A stretch of DNA of 64,000 nt from CAYVDH01 sp964450355 (GCA_964450355.1 CAYVDH010000001.1:1-64000), one strand, 5' to 3'; positions 1-8,483 are shown, numbered from the stretch's first letter. Notes: a model not told the origin generated them from the sequence alone. Translations and numbers: made by a program.

Positions 1-544
1 AATTGAAATTTCTATTAATAAATTGGTTGTGAAGTTGATTGTCAACGTTGTATTTTGTTGAATAATTTTTGTAGGACAAACCAATTCCTAATGGAGATTC
101 TTGTGGGTAAAAATGAAAACCTGTTTCAAAAAAATTTGCCCCCTTAATCTCCATGGTATTCTTTGGAATGTAATGTGTTCCTAACTTAAAATTAAAATGT
201 AAATTATTTTTCTCGTTCATCAAAGTAAATATGGCTGCAATAGGACAAGCTAAAACTACGTTTTTATTTATAGAAAAAACTTCCATACCCATGGAAACTC
301 CAATTGCAGAAAATTTATTTTTTAAAGATGATTGAAATGAAATACCCCCTTGAAAACTCATGTTTGAATCAATGCTATTGACATTTACATTCTTAGGTTT
401 ATTTATTTGCAGAGGAGACATGTTAAACCCTATAGAATTATAAAGTTTTATTTTGTTAACATCTTCAGTTTGCGAGAATGATAGTGAACTAAAACTTAAA
501 TAAACAACAAGAAAAGTAAAGCTTTTAGCTCTATTGATGCGCAT
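1..544 (-). CDS. Secreted, probably outer-membrane beta-barrel protein (C-terminal part outside window)
   Basis: The reverse frame is open from an ATG at 544 to the window edge (about 181 codons seen, no stop). The product begins with a basic residue stretch and a hydrophobic signal peptide ending around SLSFSQ (residues 17-25). It then has alternating polar/aromatic segments rich in Gly, Phe, Asn and Ser, as in small Bacteroidota outer-membrane barrels. The start lies 9 bp after the adk stop, so the two are probably co-transcribed. I recognise no specific family. The beta-barrel assignment is inferred from composition only. Confidence 0.6.
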   Translation of the reverse strand, partial: MRINRAKSFTFLVVYLSFSSLSFSQTEDVNKIKLYNSIGFNMSPLQINKPKNVNVNSIDSNMSFQGGISFQSSLKNKFSAIGVSMGMEVFSINKNVVLACPIAAIFTLMNEKNNLHFNFKLGTHYIPKNTMEIKGANFFETGFHFYPQESPLGIGLSYKNYSTKYNVDNQLHNQFINRNFN

Positions 545-553
545 ATAAATTAT

Positions 554-1132
554 TTATTGATTGGTTTTAACAACTGCATTAGCCAATCTATCAAATATTT
601 GATCTACAGTTCCTACCCCATCAATTGGGATGTATTTGCCTTGTTGGTTGTAAAAATCCGCAGCTACAGCAGTTTGCTCATTATACACATTAATTCTATT
701 GCGAATAATGGATTCATCAGTATCATCAGCTCTTCCACTGTCTTTACCTCTTAAAAGCAATCTTTTCACCAATTCATCTTCATCTACTTGCAATGCTAAC
801 ATCACTGTTATTGAAGTGTTTTTACTAGCTAAAAAATCATCTAATGCAATGGCTTGAGCAGTTGTCCTTGGGAAACCATCAAAAATAAACCCTTTGGCTT
901 CAGGAAACTTTTCTACTTCAGATTTTAGCATGTTGATGGTCACTTCATCGGGCACTAAATTTCCTTTATCCATGTAAGATTTTGCAAGCAACCCTAATTC
1001 TGTTTCATTTTTAATATTGAATCTAAAAACATCACCAGTTGACAAATGTACTAAATTGAACTTATCTACTAACTTCACCGATTGTGTTCCTTTTCCTGCA
1101 CCAGGAGGACCAAATAAAACTATATTTAACAT
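554..1132 (-). CDS. adk: Adenylate kinase
   Basis: Cytosolic enzyme catalysing ATP + AMP = 2 ADP. It starts MLNIVLFGPPGAGKGTQ, carrying the P-loop GPPGAGKGT (residues 8-16). The AMP-binding region LSTGDVFR follows, then the FDGFPRT motif and a short LID with RGKDSGRADD, without the zinc-binding cysteines of the long type. The open frame extends upstream to 1150, but I chose the ATG at 1132. It gives the usual length of about 190 residues and starts at the family's N-terminus, and a TAAATTTG promoter element overlaps the longer reading. Confidence 0.95.
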   Translation of the reverse strand: MLNIVLFGPPGAGKGTQSVKLVDKFNLVHLSTGDVFRFNIKNETELGLLAKSYMDKGNLVPDEVTINMLKSEVEKFPEAKGFIFDGFPRTTAQAIALDDFLASKNTSITVMLALQVDEDELVKRLLLRGKDSGRADDTDESIIRNRINVYNEQTAVAADFYNQQGKYIPIDGVGTVDQIFDRLANAVVKTNQ

Positions 1133-1147
1133 TTTAAAATTGATGAG

Positions 1148-1155
1148 CAAATTTA
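1148..1155 (-). promoter_or_regulatory. -7 promoter element for adk
   Basis: TAAATTTGC on the minus strand, 15 nt before the adk ATG at 1132, matches the Bacteroidota primary-sigma consensus TAnnTTTG. No clear TTG -33 box is visible at the right distance. Confidence 0.5.
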
Positions 1156-1180
1156 ACCCAATTAATCCATTAAAAAAACA

Positions 1181-1801
1181 TTAATTTTCAAACTGTTTGT
1201 ATTCATCCACAACTTCTGATTCTACTTCATTCCACACAAATGGTTTGTCAGGCTTTGGCCCTTTGTTTTTAAATACAAAAGCAAGCAAAAATCCAATGAT
1301 TGCTCCAGACAAATGTCCCTCCCAACTGATTTGATTGTCTTGTGGTAAAATTCCAAAAATCAATCCACTTTGAATGCTAAGCAAAGCCAATGCGGCTATT
1401 CTAAATTGTTTATTATGACTGATAAAAGCAGAAATTAAAATAAAAGAAACCAACATGTAAACAACTCCACTAGCTCCTATATGATAAGCAGGGCGGGCAA
1501 TGACCCAAATAAGTAAGCCTGTCAAAACATGCCCAATAATCAATATCGAAGTTGCTTTTTTTTCAAAAAAAGAATACAACAAAAACAAGCCCAATATCAA
1601 TGGCAGAGAATTCCCTAAAAGATGTTCTAAATTAGAGTGAACAAAAACCATGGTGATAGCCCCTAAAACATTGGAAAACTCCCTGGGATACAGAGCCAAA
1701 AAAGGGGTCATATCAAATTTAGAATCAATTAAAAACATGAACCAAATACTTAGAAAATAAAGTATTGGCAATTTAAATTGATGAATTATTTTGTTTTTCA
1801 T
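1181..1801 (-). CDS. Rhomboid-family intramembrane serine protease
   Basis: Polytopic membrane protein of 206 residues with about six hydrophobic segments. The family signature is complete: HSNLEHLLGN (residues 55-64) in the oxyanion helix region, GASG with catalytic Ser111, and EGHLSGA with catalytic His163. Rhomboids cleave transmembrane substrates within the bilayer. The physiological substrate here is unknown. The charged C-terminal tail (residues 175-206) is cytosolic if topology is canonical. It precedes adk on the same strand with a 48-bp gap that holds the adk promoter, so co-transcription is optional. Confidence 0.9.
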   Translation of the reverse strand: MKNKIIHQFKLPILYFLSIWFMFLIDSKFDMTPFLALYPREFSNVLGAITMVFVHSNLEHLLGNSLPLILGLFLLYSFFEKKATSILIIGHVLTGLLIWVIARPAYHIGASGVVYMLVSFILISAFISHNKQFRIAALALLSIQSGLIFGILPQDNQISWEGHLSGAIIGFLLAFVFKNKGPKPDKPFVWNEVESEVVDEYKQFEN

Positions 1802-1946
1802 GTTTCATATAGTCAACATCGTCAGAGTTAATTTTTGTTGATTTTGTACAAAGTAAATGACATTAAAATTCTAAAAAAAAAGAATCCGACAAGAATTATA
1901 CACATAAGTTTAAAATAAATAATCAAAGGTATTCAAACAACTCTTG

Positions 1947-1954
1947 TATTTTTG
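1947..1954 (+). promoter_or_regulatory. -7 promoter element for the UbiA gene
   Basis: TATTTTTG ends 5 nt before the TTG start codon at 1960, so the predicted transcript would have almost no 5' leader. Fits TAnnTTTG exactly. Confidence 0.5.
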
Positions 1955-1959
1955 TAAAA

Positions 1960-2808
1960 TTGAAAGAAAAATTAACCATACTCAGACCATTAAATTTACT
2001 CATCATTGGACTTACCATGTTCATTGTTCTTTATAAATACCAAGATGAACAAATGGATTGGTATTGGCTCAAAGCATTATTGCTTATATTTCCTGCTATG
2101 TTAAGCGCAGCAGCTGGCTACATCGTAAACGACATTTATGATACAGTAACAGATTCCATCAACAAACCTGAGCGATGCACTGTCAACAAGACCATCAGCA
2201 AAAAAAATGCTTGGATTTTGTATTGGTCACTTTCGTTCACTTCTATTGGAATTTCAATAGCTTTTAGTTTTTACTACTTTGTAGTTATTTTGGTTGTAAA
2301 CACCTTGCTATTCCTTTATGCCTATAAAATTAAAGGCATTCCTATTGTTGGCAATTTGCTTGTTGCATTATTAAGTGCTTCAGTAATTACTTGTTGTTTA
2401 TTGCTCATTAAATTTGAAACATGGTCAGGAACTTTTAATTTCATGGGTTACACCATTTTTGCCTTTTTCATATCATTAATTCGCGAAATTGTGAAGGACA
2501 TGCAAGACATTGAAGGGGATGCTGTAGCTGGATACAAAACATACCCTATATTGTATGGAATTAAAGTTTCTAAAATATTAATTTACGCATTGGTTACCAT
2601 ACAAATTCTACTTGGAAGCATTTATGCTGTAATAACTTTTGGCATTGATTTATATGTAAGCTCAGTCATCATGGCTATCATTTCTTTAACCCTTTTATTG
2701 TTTATCAACTTATTAGCCAAATCAAAATCTAAAGAAGATTATAAAAAATGTAGCATGTTATTAAAAGCATTGATGTTACTTGGAGTTATGAACTTAATAT
2801 TTGTATAA
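1960..2808 (+). CDS. UbiA-family prenyltransferase (geranylgeranylglycerol-phosphate geranylgeranyltransferase-like)
   Basis: Integral membrane protein of 282 residues, with about eight hydrophobic helices. The two aspartate-rich prenyl diphosphate/Mg2+ sites are visible: NDIYDTVTD (57-65) and REIVKDMQDIEGD (175-187). Family members attach polyprenyl chains to aromatic or glycerol-phosphate acceptors. In Bacteroidota the copy next to maf is usually annotated as the GGGP-type enzyme, but a MenA-like role cannot be excluded from sequence. The only plausible start in frame is TTG at 1960, right after a -7 element. The stop lies 4 bp before the maf ATG, so they form an operon. Confidence 0.85.
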   Translation: MKEKLTILRPLNLLIIGLTMFIVLYKYQDEQMDWYWLKALLLIFPAMLSAAAGYIVNDIYDTVTDSINKPERCTVNKTISKKNAWILYWSLSFTSIGISIAFSFYYFVVILVVNTLLFLYAYKIKGIPIVGNLLVALLSASVITCCLLLIKFETWSGTFNFMGYTIFAFFISLIREIVKDMQDIEGDAVAGYKTYPILYGIKVSKILIYALVTIQILLGSIYAVITFGIDLYVSSVIMAIISLTLLLFINLLAKSKSKEDYKKCSMLLKALMLLGVMNLIFV

Positions 2809-2812
2809 TCAA

Positions 2813-3391
2813 ATGATAAAACCATTTTTCAAGCAAAAAATATTACTCGCTTCTCAAAGCCCAAGAAGACAGTTTTTACTTAAGGAAAGTGGCTTTGATA
2901 TAGAACCCATAAAAATTGATGTTGAAGAAAATTTTGACACTAAATTAATGGCTCAAGAAATCCCATTATTTCTAGCTAAAAAGAAAGCCAATGCTTATAC
3001 AAAAGAAATTGAAAACAATCAATTATTGGTTACTGCCGATACTATAGTATGGCTAAACAACAAAGTTCTAAACAAACCACTAGACATGCATGAAGCCAAA
3101 GCCATGTTACAAGAATTGTCCAACAATTCTCATTCCGTATATACCGCTGTCAATGTAAAATCAAATAATAAAGAAATTAGTTTTTATGATGAGTCTAAAG
3201 TGTATTTTAATGAATTAAACGAACAAATAATAAATCATTATCTAGAACACTATTCACCATTAGACAAGGCAGGCGCATACGGAATTCAAGAATTCATAGG
3301 CTTTGTTGGCATAAAAAGAATAGAGGGTTGTTATTACAACGTCATGGGTTTCCCTGTGTCTAAATTCATTGAAGAAATCAATAAGCTTTAG
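2813..3391 (+). CDS. maf: Maf family nucleoside triphosphate pyrophosphatase (dTTP/UTP type)
   Basis: House-cleaning enzyme hydrolysing non-canonical or excess NTPs to NMP and PPi. It shows LLASQSPRR (11-19), TADT (74-77) and DKAGAYGIQ (151-159). SPRR together with DKAGAYGIQ is the pattern of the YhdE subgroup, which acts on dTTP, UTP and modified pyrimidines, rather than the m7GTP-type YceF. The ATG at 2813 is preferred over an in-frame TTG at 2801, which lies inside the upstream gene. Its 3' end overlaps the convergent proS gene by 14 bp. Confidence 0.9.
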   Translation: MIKPFFKQKILLASQSPRRQFLLKESGFDIEPIKIDVEENFDTKLMAQEIPLFLAKKKANAYTKEIENNQLLVTADTIVWLNNKVLNKPLDMHEAKAMLQELSNNSHSVYTAVNVKSNNKEISFYDESKVYFNELNEQIINHYLEHYSPLDKAGAYGIQEFIGFVGIKRIEGCYYNVMGFPVSKFIEEINKL

Positions 3392-4856
3392 CAAACAGTA
3401 CCCTTTGAGAGGAAGAACTTCCTGTCAAAACACATTTCCCTTCTTCTTGTTTATTGTTTAAAGGAATGCATCTGATGGTTGCTTTTGTTAATTCTTTTAT
3501 TTTCTCTTCAGTTTCGCCAGTGCCATCCCAATGTGCCGACACAAAACCTGCTTTATTTTCTATCACTTGAACAAATTCATCCCAAGTGTTTACTTCTGTA
3601 ATGTTTGAATTTCTAAAATCTAAAGCTTTTTGATACATTGTGTTTTGAATTTCAATCATCAATTTTGGAACTGTTTCTAAAAGTTCATCATTGTTTACTA
3701 TGGATTTGGTTTTAGTATCTCTTCTAGCCAATTCTACTGTTTTATTTTCAACATCCCTAGGTCCAATTCCAATCCTTAATGGCACACCTTTCAATTCCCA
3801 TTCAGCAAATTTAAAGCCTGGCTTATGAGTATCTCTGTTGTCAAATTTTACAGAGAGGCCTATGCTAGTCAATCGTTTTTTAATGGATTCTGCTTCATCA
3901 AACACTTTTGCTTTTTCCTCATCTGTGCGAAAAATAGGCACTATTACCACTTGAATTGGAGCTAAATTAGGAGGCAACACTAATCCTTCATCATCGCTAT
4001 GTGCCATTATCAATGCTCCCATTAATCGAGTTGAAACTCCCCAACTGGTAGCCCATACATACTCTAATTTACCTTCTTTACTTTGAAATTTCACATCAAA
4101 TGCTTTTGCAAAATTTTGTCCTAAAAAATGAGAGGTACCCATTTGAAGAGCTTTTCCATCTTGCATCAACCCTTCAATGCAATAAGTGTCATCTGCACCT
4201 GCAAATCTTTCATTTTCTGTTTTCACACCTTTTATCACAGGAACAGCCATGTATTTTTCAGCAAACTCATTATAAACTTCTAGCATTTGCACAGTTTCAG
4301 CAACAGCTTCTTCTTTGGTAGCATGGGCAGTATGCCCTTCTTGCCACAAGAATTCAGCAGTGCGCAAGAACAATCTGGTTCTCATTTCCCATCTCACAAC
4401 ATTCGCCCATTGATTGATTAGTATAGGTAAATCTCGGTATGATTCAATCCACCCTTTATACGTGTTCCAAATAATGGCTTCGCTGGTGGGCCTTACCACT
4501 AGTTCTTCTGTCAATTTAGCTTCAGGATCTACAATCAATTTACCTTTGTTGTTTGGATCAGTTTTCAACCTGTAATGAGTCACTACTGCACATTCTTTTG
4601 CAAAGCCTTCTGCATTTTTTTCTTCTGCTTCAAATAAACTTTTAGGAATAAATATTGGAAAATAAGCATTAGAATGACCTGTTTCTTTGAACATTTTGTC
4701 TAATTGTTGCTGCATTTTTTCCCAAATTGCATACCCATAAGGTTTTATAACCATGCAACCTTTTACGGCTGAATGTTCAGCCAAATCAGCATTTTTCACT
4801 AACTGATTGTACCATTCACTGTAATTTTCACTTCTTTTTATTTTGTCGAAAGCCAT
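3378..4856 (-). CDS. proS: Prolyl-tRNA synthetase, short (type 3) form
   Basis: Class II synthetase that charges tRNA-Pro. At 492 residues it lacks the large bacterial editing insertion and resembles the archaeal/eukaryotic-type ProRS common in Bacteroidota. Class II motifs are visible: VRPTSE (121-126), the [14 protein letters not shown] segment (165-178) with its ligand-contacting residues, and [10 protein letters not shown]. The anticodon-binding domain follows from about residue 290 and a C-terminal domain closes the protein. It begins ATGGCTTTC at 4856, 37 nt downstream of a TACCTTTGC -7 element that faces the divergent lipoprotein promoter. Confidence 0.95.
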   Translation of the reverse strand: MAFDKIKRSENYSEWYNQLVKNADLAEHSAVKGCMVIKPYGYAIWEKMQQQLDKMFKETGHSNAYFPIFIPKSLFEAEEKNAEGFAKECAVVTHYRLKTDPNNKGKLIVDPEAKLTEELVVRPTSEAIIWNTYKGWIESYRDLPILINQWANVVRWEMRTRLFLRTAEFLWQEGHTAHATKEEAVAETVQMLEVYNEFAEKYMAVPVIKGVKTENERFAGADDTYCIEGLMQDGKALQMGTSHFLGQNFAKAFDVKFQSKEGKLEYVWATSWGVSTRLMGALIMAHSDDEGLVLPPNLAPIQVVIVPIFRTDEEKAKVFDEAESIKKRLTSIGLSVKFDNRDTHKPGFKFAEWELKGVPLRIGIGPRDVENKTVELARRDTKTKSIVNNDELLETVPKLMIEIQNTMYQKALDFRNSNITEVNTWDEFVQVIENKAGFVSAHWDGTGETEEKIKELTKATIRCIPLNNKQEEGKCVLTGSSSSQRVLFAKAY

Positions 4857-4879
4857 TTTTAAATTTGGAATAAATTTTG

Positions 4880-4887
4880 TATCTTTG
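4880..4887 (+). promoter_or_regulatory. -7 element for the lipoprotein gene at 4937
   Basis: TATCTTTG on the plus strand, 49 nt before the ATG at 4937. It lies only 6 bp from, and pointing toward, the proS -7 element, so the two form an imperfect inverted repeat. Confidence 0.5.
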
Positions 4888-4893
4888 AAAGTG

Positions 4894-4901
4894 CAAAGGT
4901 A
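4894..4901 (-). promoter_or_regulatory. -7 element for proS
   Basis: TACCTTTGC on the minus strand, 37 nt before the proS ATG. It faces the plus-strand TATCTTTG at 4880-4887, so predicted start sites of the two transcripts would cross within about 10 bp. Confidence 0.55.
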
Positions 4902-4936
4902 TTTAATCCTTTCACCATAAAAAAATCAAAATCTAT

Positions 4937-5860
4937 ATGAGAAATTCAATCTTTTTATCTTTATTCTCAATTTTGGTATTTAGTTCTTGTTCAGTAACAA
5001 GACAAAAATCTACCATTCAAGGAAGAAATGACGAAGTTTACTTCACTCCTTCTGACACAAGAATTTATGCGACCAAAAGCGAAGTTAGATCTTCACAATC
5101 TTCTCTACAGAACAACTCCAATACTCAGAGCAATGCTGGCAACTACACCTCTAGTTATTCCAACAGGCTAAGACATTTTGGTACTCGCTCAAGATTTAAT
5201 TATAACAATTACCAACCTACACTTGTCCCAACTATGAGTTACAATCCATACACAGGATGGAATTGGGGCATGAGTTACATGGATCCTAGATTTGGATTTA
5301 ACTCTGGATTTCACAGCCCTTTTTCAAGGTATTATGGATATCAAATGCCTTATTACGATCCATTTTTCGCAAACTCTTATTATAATTACAACTCTTTCTA
5401 CCCTTTTTATACTTACAATCCATACATGTACATGTGCCCTCCACACTATTGGCCAAATTATTATTTTGGCTATGGTTACGGATATGGGTATGGGTATGGA
5501 TATAATTATTATGGAAGCAATTATTACAACACCAACAGATATTCGAGCAGCAGACCTACTTTAAACAACCAAAGAAGAACAGGCGGAAATAACAACATCC
5601 CTGCTTCTAACTCCAACACCAACCAACCTCAAAACAATAGCACCAATTCCAACAATAACAACAATGGAACTGGATGGTGGAACTCAAGTTCAGGCAGTTC
5701 AAATTCAGGCAGTGGAAGTAGCTCTTCTAACAATGGTAGCGGATCTTCTGGTGGATGGTGGAATTCTGGAAGCGGTTCTACCTCTCCTTCATCTGGTAGT
5801 TCCAGCAGCGGTAGTTCTAGTAGTGGAAGCTCCAGCAGTGGAAGCACAAGAAGAAGATAA
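4937..5860 (+). CDS. Tyr/Gly/Asn/Ser-rich lipoprotein of unknown function
   Basis: 307 residues. A signal peptide ends in a lipobox (VFSSC, Cys18-19 region), so it is probably a lipoprotein. The middle (about 95-200) is dominated by Tyr, Asn, Pro and Gly, with a GYGYGYGYGYNYYG run. The C-terminal third is low-complexity Ser/Gly/Asn containing two copies of a WWNSxSG unit and a terminal SSSSG repeat, ending in three arginines. There is no enzymatic motif. Such composition suggests an extended, surface-exposed or adhesive/structural protein, but that is inference. It is 24 bp upstream of the FadL-like gene and probably co-transcribed. Confidence 0.75.
   Translation: MRNSIFLSLFSILVFSSCSVTRQKSTIQGRNDEVYFTPSDTRIYATKSEVRSSQSSLQNNSNTQSNAGNYTSSYSNRLRHFGTRSRFNYNNYQPTLVPTMSYNPYTGWNWGMSYMDPRFGFNSGFHSPFSRYYGYQMPYYDPFFANSYYNYNSFYPFYTYNPYMYMCPPHYWPNYYFGYGYGYGYGYGYNYYGSNYYNTNRYSSSRPTLNNQRRTGGNNNIPASNSNTNQPQNNSTNSNNNNNGTGWWNSSSGSSNSGSGSSSSNNGSGSSGGWWNSGSGSTSPSSGSSSSGSSSSGSSSSGSTRRR
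5788..5845 (+). repeat. Tandem 15-bp-type repeat coding for SSSSG units
   Basis: At least four in-frame copies of a codon pattern reading roughly GGT/GGA AGT/AGC TCC/TCT AGC/AGT AGT/AGC give (Gly-Ser-Ser-Ser-Ser)n at the C-terminus of the 4937 lipoprotein. Copy-number change here would keep the frame. Confidence 0.6.
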
Positions 5861-5884
5861 CTAAATAATACATTTATTAACCTT

Positions 5885-7408
5885 ATGTTTAAAAACAAAA
5901 TTTATACCCTTGTGATGGCAATTGCTTTGCCTTTTCAATTGTTTTCCCAATTCGAATCTGATGCCATCAGGTTGTCTATGCAAACCCTAGGTTCTTCCGC
6001 TCGAAGCTATGGGATAGGTGGTGCATTTGGAGCAGTAGGTGCCGACCCCAGTTCTGCTGCCATTAATCCTGCTGGATTAGCAAGATACCGAACAAGTAAA
6101 TTGTTTTTAAGTACTGCTTTTTACAATGCTAAAACCAAAACGACATTCGGAAACAACGAATTTTCAAATTCAAAATTCAATTTCAATATCCCAAATTTTG
6201 GATTTGTAGCCAACATTAGAGCCGAAGGTTACGAAGAAAAAAAACCTGAAGGGATGGTCAATTTTGTTTTTGGGTTCAACATGAACAGAATTGCAAATTT
6301 CCATAAAAGCACCACTTTTGAAGGGAATAATAAAATCAGCAGCATCACTCAAAACTGGGCTCAAAGAGCAACCGAAGATGGAGTGATAGCGCCTGAATTC
6401 TCAAAATATTCTATCCATCATTTAGCTTTTGAAACTTGGGCTATAGATGCAGATACCAACTCTAGCACCCCCGCATATAAATCAGCTTATGGAACTAATG
6501 CCATTGATGTAAACCAATCTGGAACAGTGTTAAGTTCTGGCAGCATCAACGATTATAACATCAGCTTAGCTGGAAATTACAAGCACGTTTTTCATGGTGG
6601 AATTTCAATTGGATTAAGAAGAGCTAGATACAAAGAAGAATTTTCTTTTACAGAAAGAGACAATAAAAACACCACCATAAAAGACATAGAAAGTGTAAAC
6701 TTTGAATCAAATTTATTGACAAGAGGCAATGGATTTAATGCAAAAATTGGCTTTATTGCAACACCTACCGAATTCATACGAATAGGATATGCATACCACT
6801 CTCCTACTTTATTTAATTTAACAGATTCCTATTTTTATTCCATTACATCAAAATATGATTTTGGCGCTAAAAACCCTTTTGGATTAAACAGGCAAAACAC
6901 CTTTTTAAGAACACAACCGGCAACATATAAATACACCATTACAACACCTTCTCGCAATGTATTTAGTTTAGCCCTAGTAAACAAAGAAATTGGCTTTATT
7001 TCCCTAGATGCTGAAACAGTAAATTACTCTAGTGCAAGAATGAAAGCATCAGACTATGCATTCAAAGATGAAAATTTAAGTTTATCACGCAACTATAAAA
7101 ATGTGGTGAATCTTAGAATTGGAGCTGAGCTAATACAAGATGAATTCAGATTCAGAGCAGGTTATGCCCGTTATCCTAGTCCATACAAAGATGGCTATGT
7201 CCCTTTTGTTAAAGATTTGGTTAACAACATTTACACCTTAGGGTTTGGCATTAAAACAGATGATTATGCCATAGACCTGGCTTTTGTAAACAGTGGATTT
7301 GCAGATTATACAGTACCTTATCAATTATCAAATGGCCAGTATTACACTGCAACAAACAATGTTAGAGCAAATAATTTCATTATTTCTGCTAGCATTAACA
7401 TTGATTGA
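5885..7408 (+). CDS. FadL/OmpP1-like outer-membrane transport protein
   Basis: 507 residues with a signal peptide (cleavage near LFSQ, residue 22). The mature start, with GIGGAFGAVGADPSSAAINPAGLA (about 43-66), is the hallmark N-terminal hatch of OmpP1/FadL/TodX porins in Bacteroidota. The rest alternates hydrophobic/polar residues as expected for a 14-strand barrel and ends in a strand (FIISASINID). FadL members pass hydrophobic compounds such as long-chain fatty acids. The actual substrate here is unknown. No TAnnTTTG element directly precedes it, so it probably relies on the upstream lipoprotein promoter. Confidence 0.85.
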   Translation: MFKNKIYTLVMAIALPFQLFSQFESDAIRLSMQTLGSSARSYGIGGAFGAVGADPSSAAINPAGLARYRTSKLFLSTAFYNAKTKTTFGNNEFSNSKFNFNIPNFGFVANIRAEGYEEKKPEGMVNFVFGFNMNRIANFHKSTTFEGNNKISSITQNWAQRATEDGVIAPEFSKYSIHHLAFETWAIDADTNSSTPAYKSAYGTNAIDVNQSGTVLSSGSINDYNISLAGNYKHVFHGGISIGLRRARYKEEFSFTERDNKNTTIKDIESVNFESNLLTRGNGFNAKIGFIATPTEFIRIGYAYHSPTLFNLTDSYFYSITSKYDFGAKNPFGLNRQNTFLRTQPATYKYTITTPSRNVFSLALVNKEIGFISLDAETVNYSSARMKASDYAFKDENLSLSRNYKNVVNLRIGAELIQDEFRFRAGYARYPSPYKDGYVPFVKDLVNNIYTLGFGIKTDDYAIDLAFVNSGFADYTVPYQLSNGQYYTATNNVRANNFIISASINID

Positions 7409-7755
7409 TTAGTAGAATTTTTGGATTTATGAATTTATGGATTTATATTCTCAAATTATATGAAAGATTCTAATAACCAATAACAAATAACTATTTAACT
7501 ATTTTATAATTTTTGAATTTATAAATTTTTGGATTTATTCTCAAATTATATGATAGTTACTAATAACAAATAACAATTCAACAATTAACTATTAACAATT
7601 AACCATTAACAAATAACTATTAACCATTAACAAATAACTATTTAACAATTCAACAATTAACTATTAACTATTAACAATTAACCATTAACAATTAACCATT
7701 AACAAATAACAATTAACCATTAACCATTAACCAATAACAATTAACGAATAACTAA
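7409..7755. repeat. Degenerate ATTAAC/ATAAC repeat tract
   Basis: Gene-free 347 bp between convergent genes. After two related 60-bp blocks (about 7415-7490 and 7513-7575), the sequence is a chain of near-identical words such as ATTAACAATTAACCATTAAC and ATAACAAATAAC, in phase every 6-10 bp up to 7755. It has almost no G on the plus strand. There is no uniform spacer/repeat structure, so it is not a CRISPR array. No ORF and no terminator hairpin were seen in it. Confidence 0.8.
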
Positions 7756-8322
7756 CTAAGCCAGCAAGTTGTTTTTAAATATTTTCACAGCAATTGCTAT
7801 TAATATCACGCCAAAAAATTTACGAATCACTAACAAACCTCCTTCACCTAACAATTTTTCTAATTGTTTTGAAGATTTTAACACGATATACACCACGATT
7901 AAATTGATAACAATTCCGACATATATATTTATTGCTTGGTAGTTCGCTTTTAAAGACATGATGGTAGTTAAAGTCCCACTTCCTGCTATGATTGGAAAAG
8001 CAATGGGAACTATGCTTCCAGTTTTGGCATTTGGGTCTGTTTTAAAAAAATCGCGACCTAATACCATTTCTAACCCAATGATAAATATAACTACTGAACC
8101 TGCTAATGCAAAAGAATGAATATCTATTCCCAAAATAGACAACAACTTTTCTCCAAATAAAAAAAATGCCGTCATCAACAACCCTGAAACCAATGTGGCC
8201 TTTTCGCTTTGAATATGACCAATCTTATTTCTAAGTGAGATAATCACAGGAATTGAACCAATAATATCGATTACAGCAAACAAGGTAAAAGTAATAGTTA
8301 ATGCTTCATTAAAATCAAACAT
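7756..8322 (-). CDS. MarC family (UPF0056) integral membrane protein
   Basis: 188 residues with six predicted membrane segments. FNEALTITFTLFAVIDIIGSIP at the N-terminus and the GSG-T region in the middle fit the MarC/YhgN family, whose biochemical function is still unclear. The first codon lies only 4 nt after a TACCTTTG -7 element, so the predicted mRNA is leaderless. Monocistronic: its 3' end runs into the repeat tract. Confidence 0.85.
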   Translation of the reverse strand: MFDFNEALTITFTLFAVIDIIGSIPVIISLRNKIGHIQSEKATLVSGLLMTAFFLFGEKLLSILGIDIHSFALAGSVVIFIIGLEMVLGRDFFKTDPNAKTGSIVPIAFPIIAGSGTLTTIMSLKANYQAINIYVGIVINLIVVYIVLKSSKQLEKLLGEGGLLVIRKFFGVILIAIAVKIFKNNLLA

Positions 8323-8326
8323 GGTG

Positions 8327-8334
8327 CAAAGGTA
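8327..8334 (-). promoter_or_regulatory. -7 element for marC (leaderless type)
   Basis: TACCTTTGCACC is followed directly by the marC ATG at 8322. With the usual 5-7 nt from -7 box to start site, transcription would begin at or next to the start codon. Confidence 0.55.
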
Positions 8335-8474
8335 ACTTAAAAAACCTAGAACCGTGTTTAAACAATTCCTTTTTCAAACGTTTACTAATTGATATCTTAT
8401 CAATTCATTGAATGAATCTAGTCAGGCATTATCAAAAAACTACTTAACTAAAATAACAATACCTATTTCCATAT

Positions 8475-8483
8475 TTATCCACA
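8475..8483 (+). other. Perfect DnaA-box-like nonamer
   Basis: TTATCCACA matches the consensus DnaA box TTATNCACA. It lies in the 267-bp gene-free region upstream of the hydrolase-parA-parB operon. Only one perfect copy was seen here, so it could be chance. Confidence 0.3.

Noticed and set aside
5629..5898. Open frame of 89 codons on the minus strand, Leu/Pro/Glu-rich
   Set aside because: It is the antisense shadow of the Ser/Gly repeats of the 4937 lipoprotein; its low complexity follows from the repeat codons.
7409..7755. Possible CRISPR array
   Set aside because: Words are too short, not of constant length, and there are no unique spacers; no cas genes in the window.
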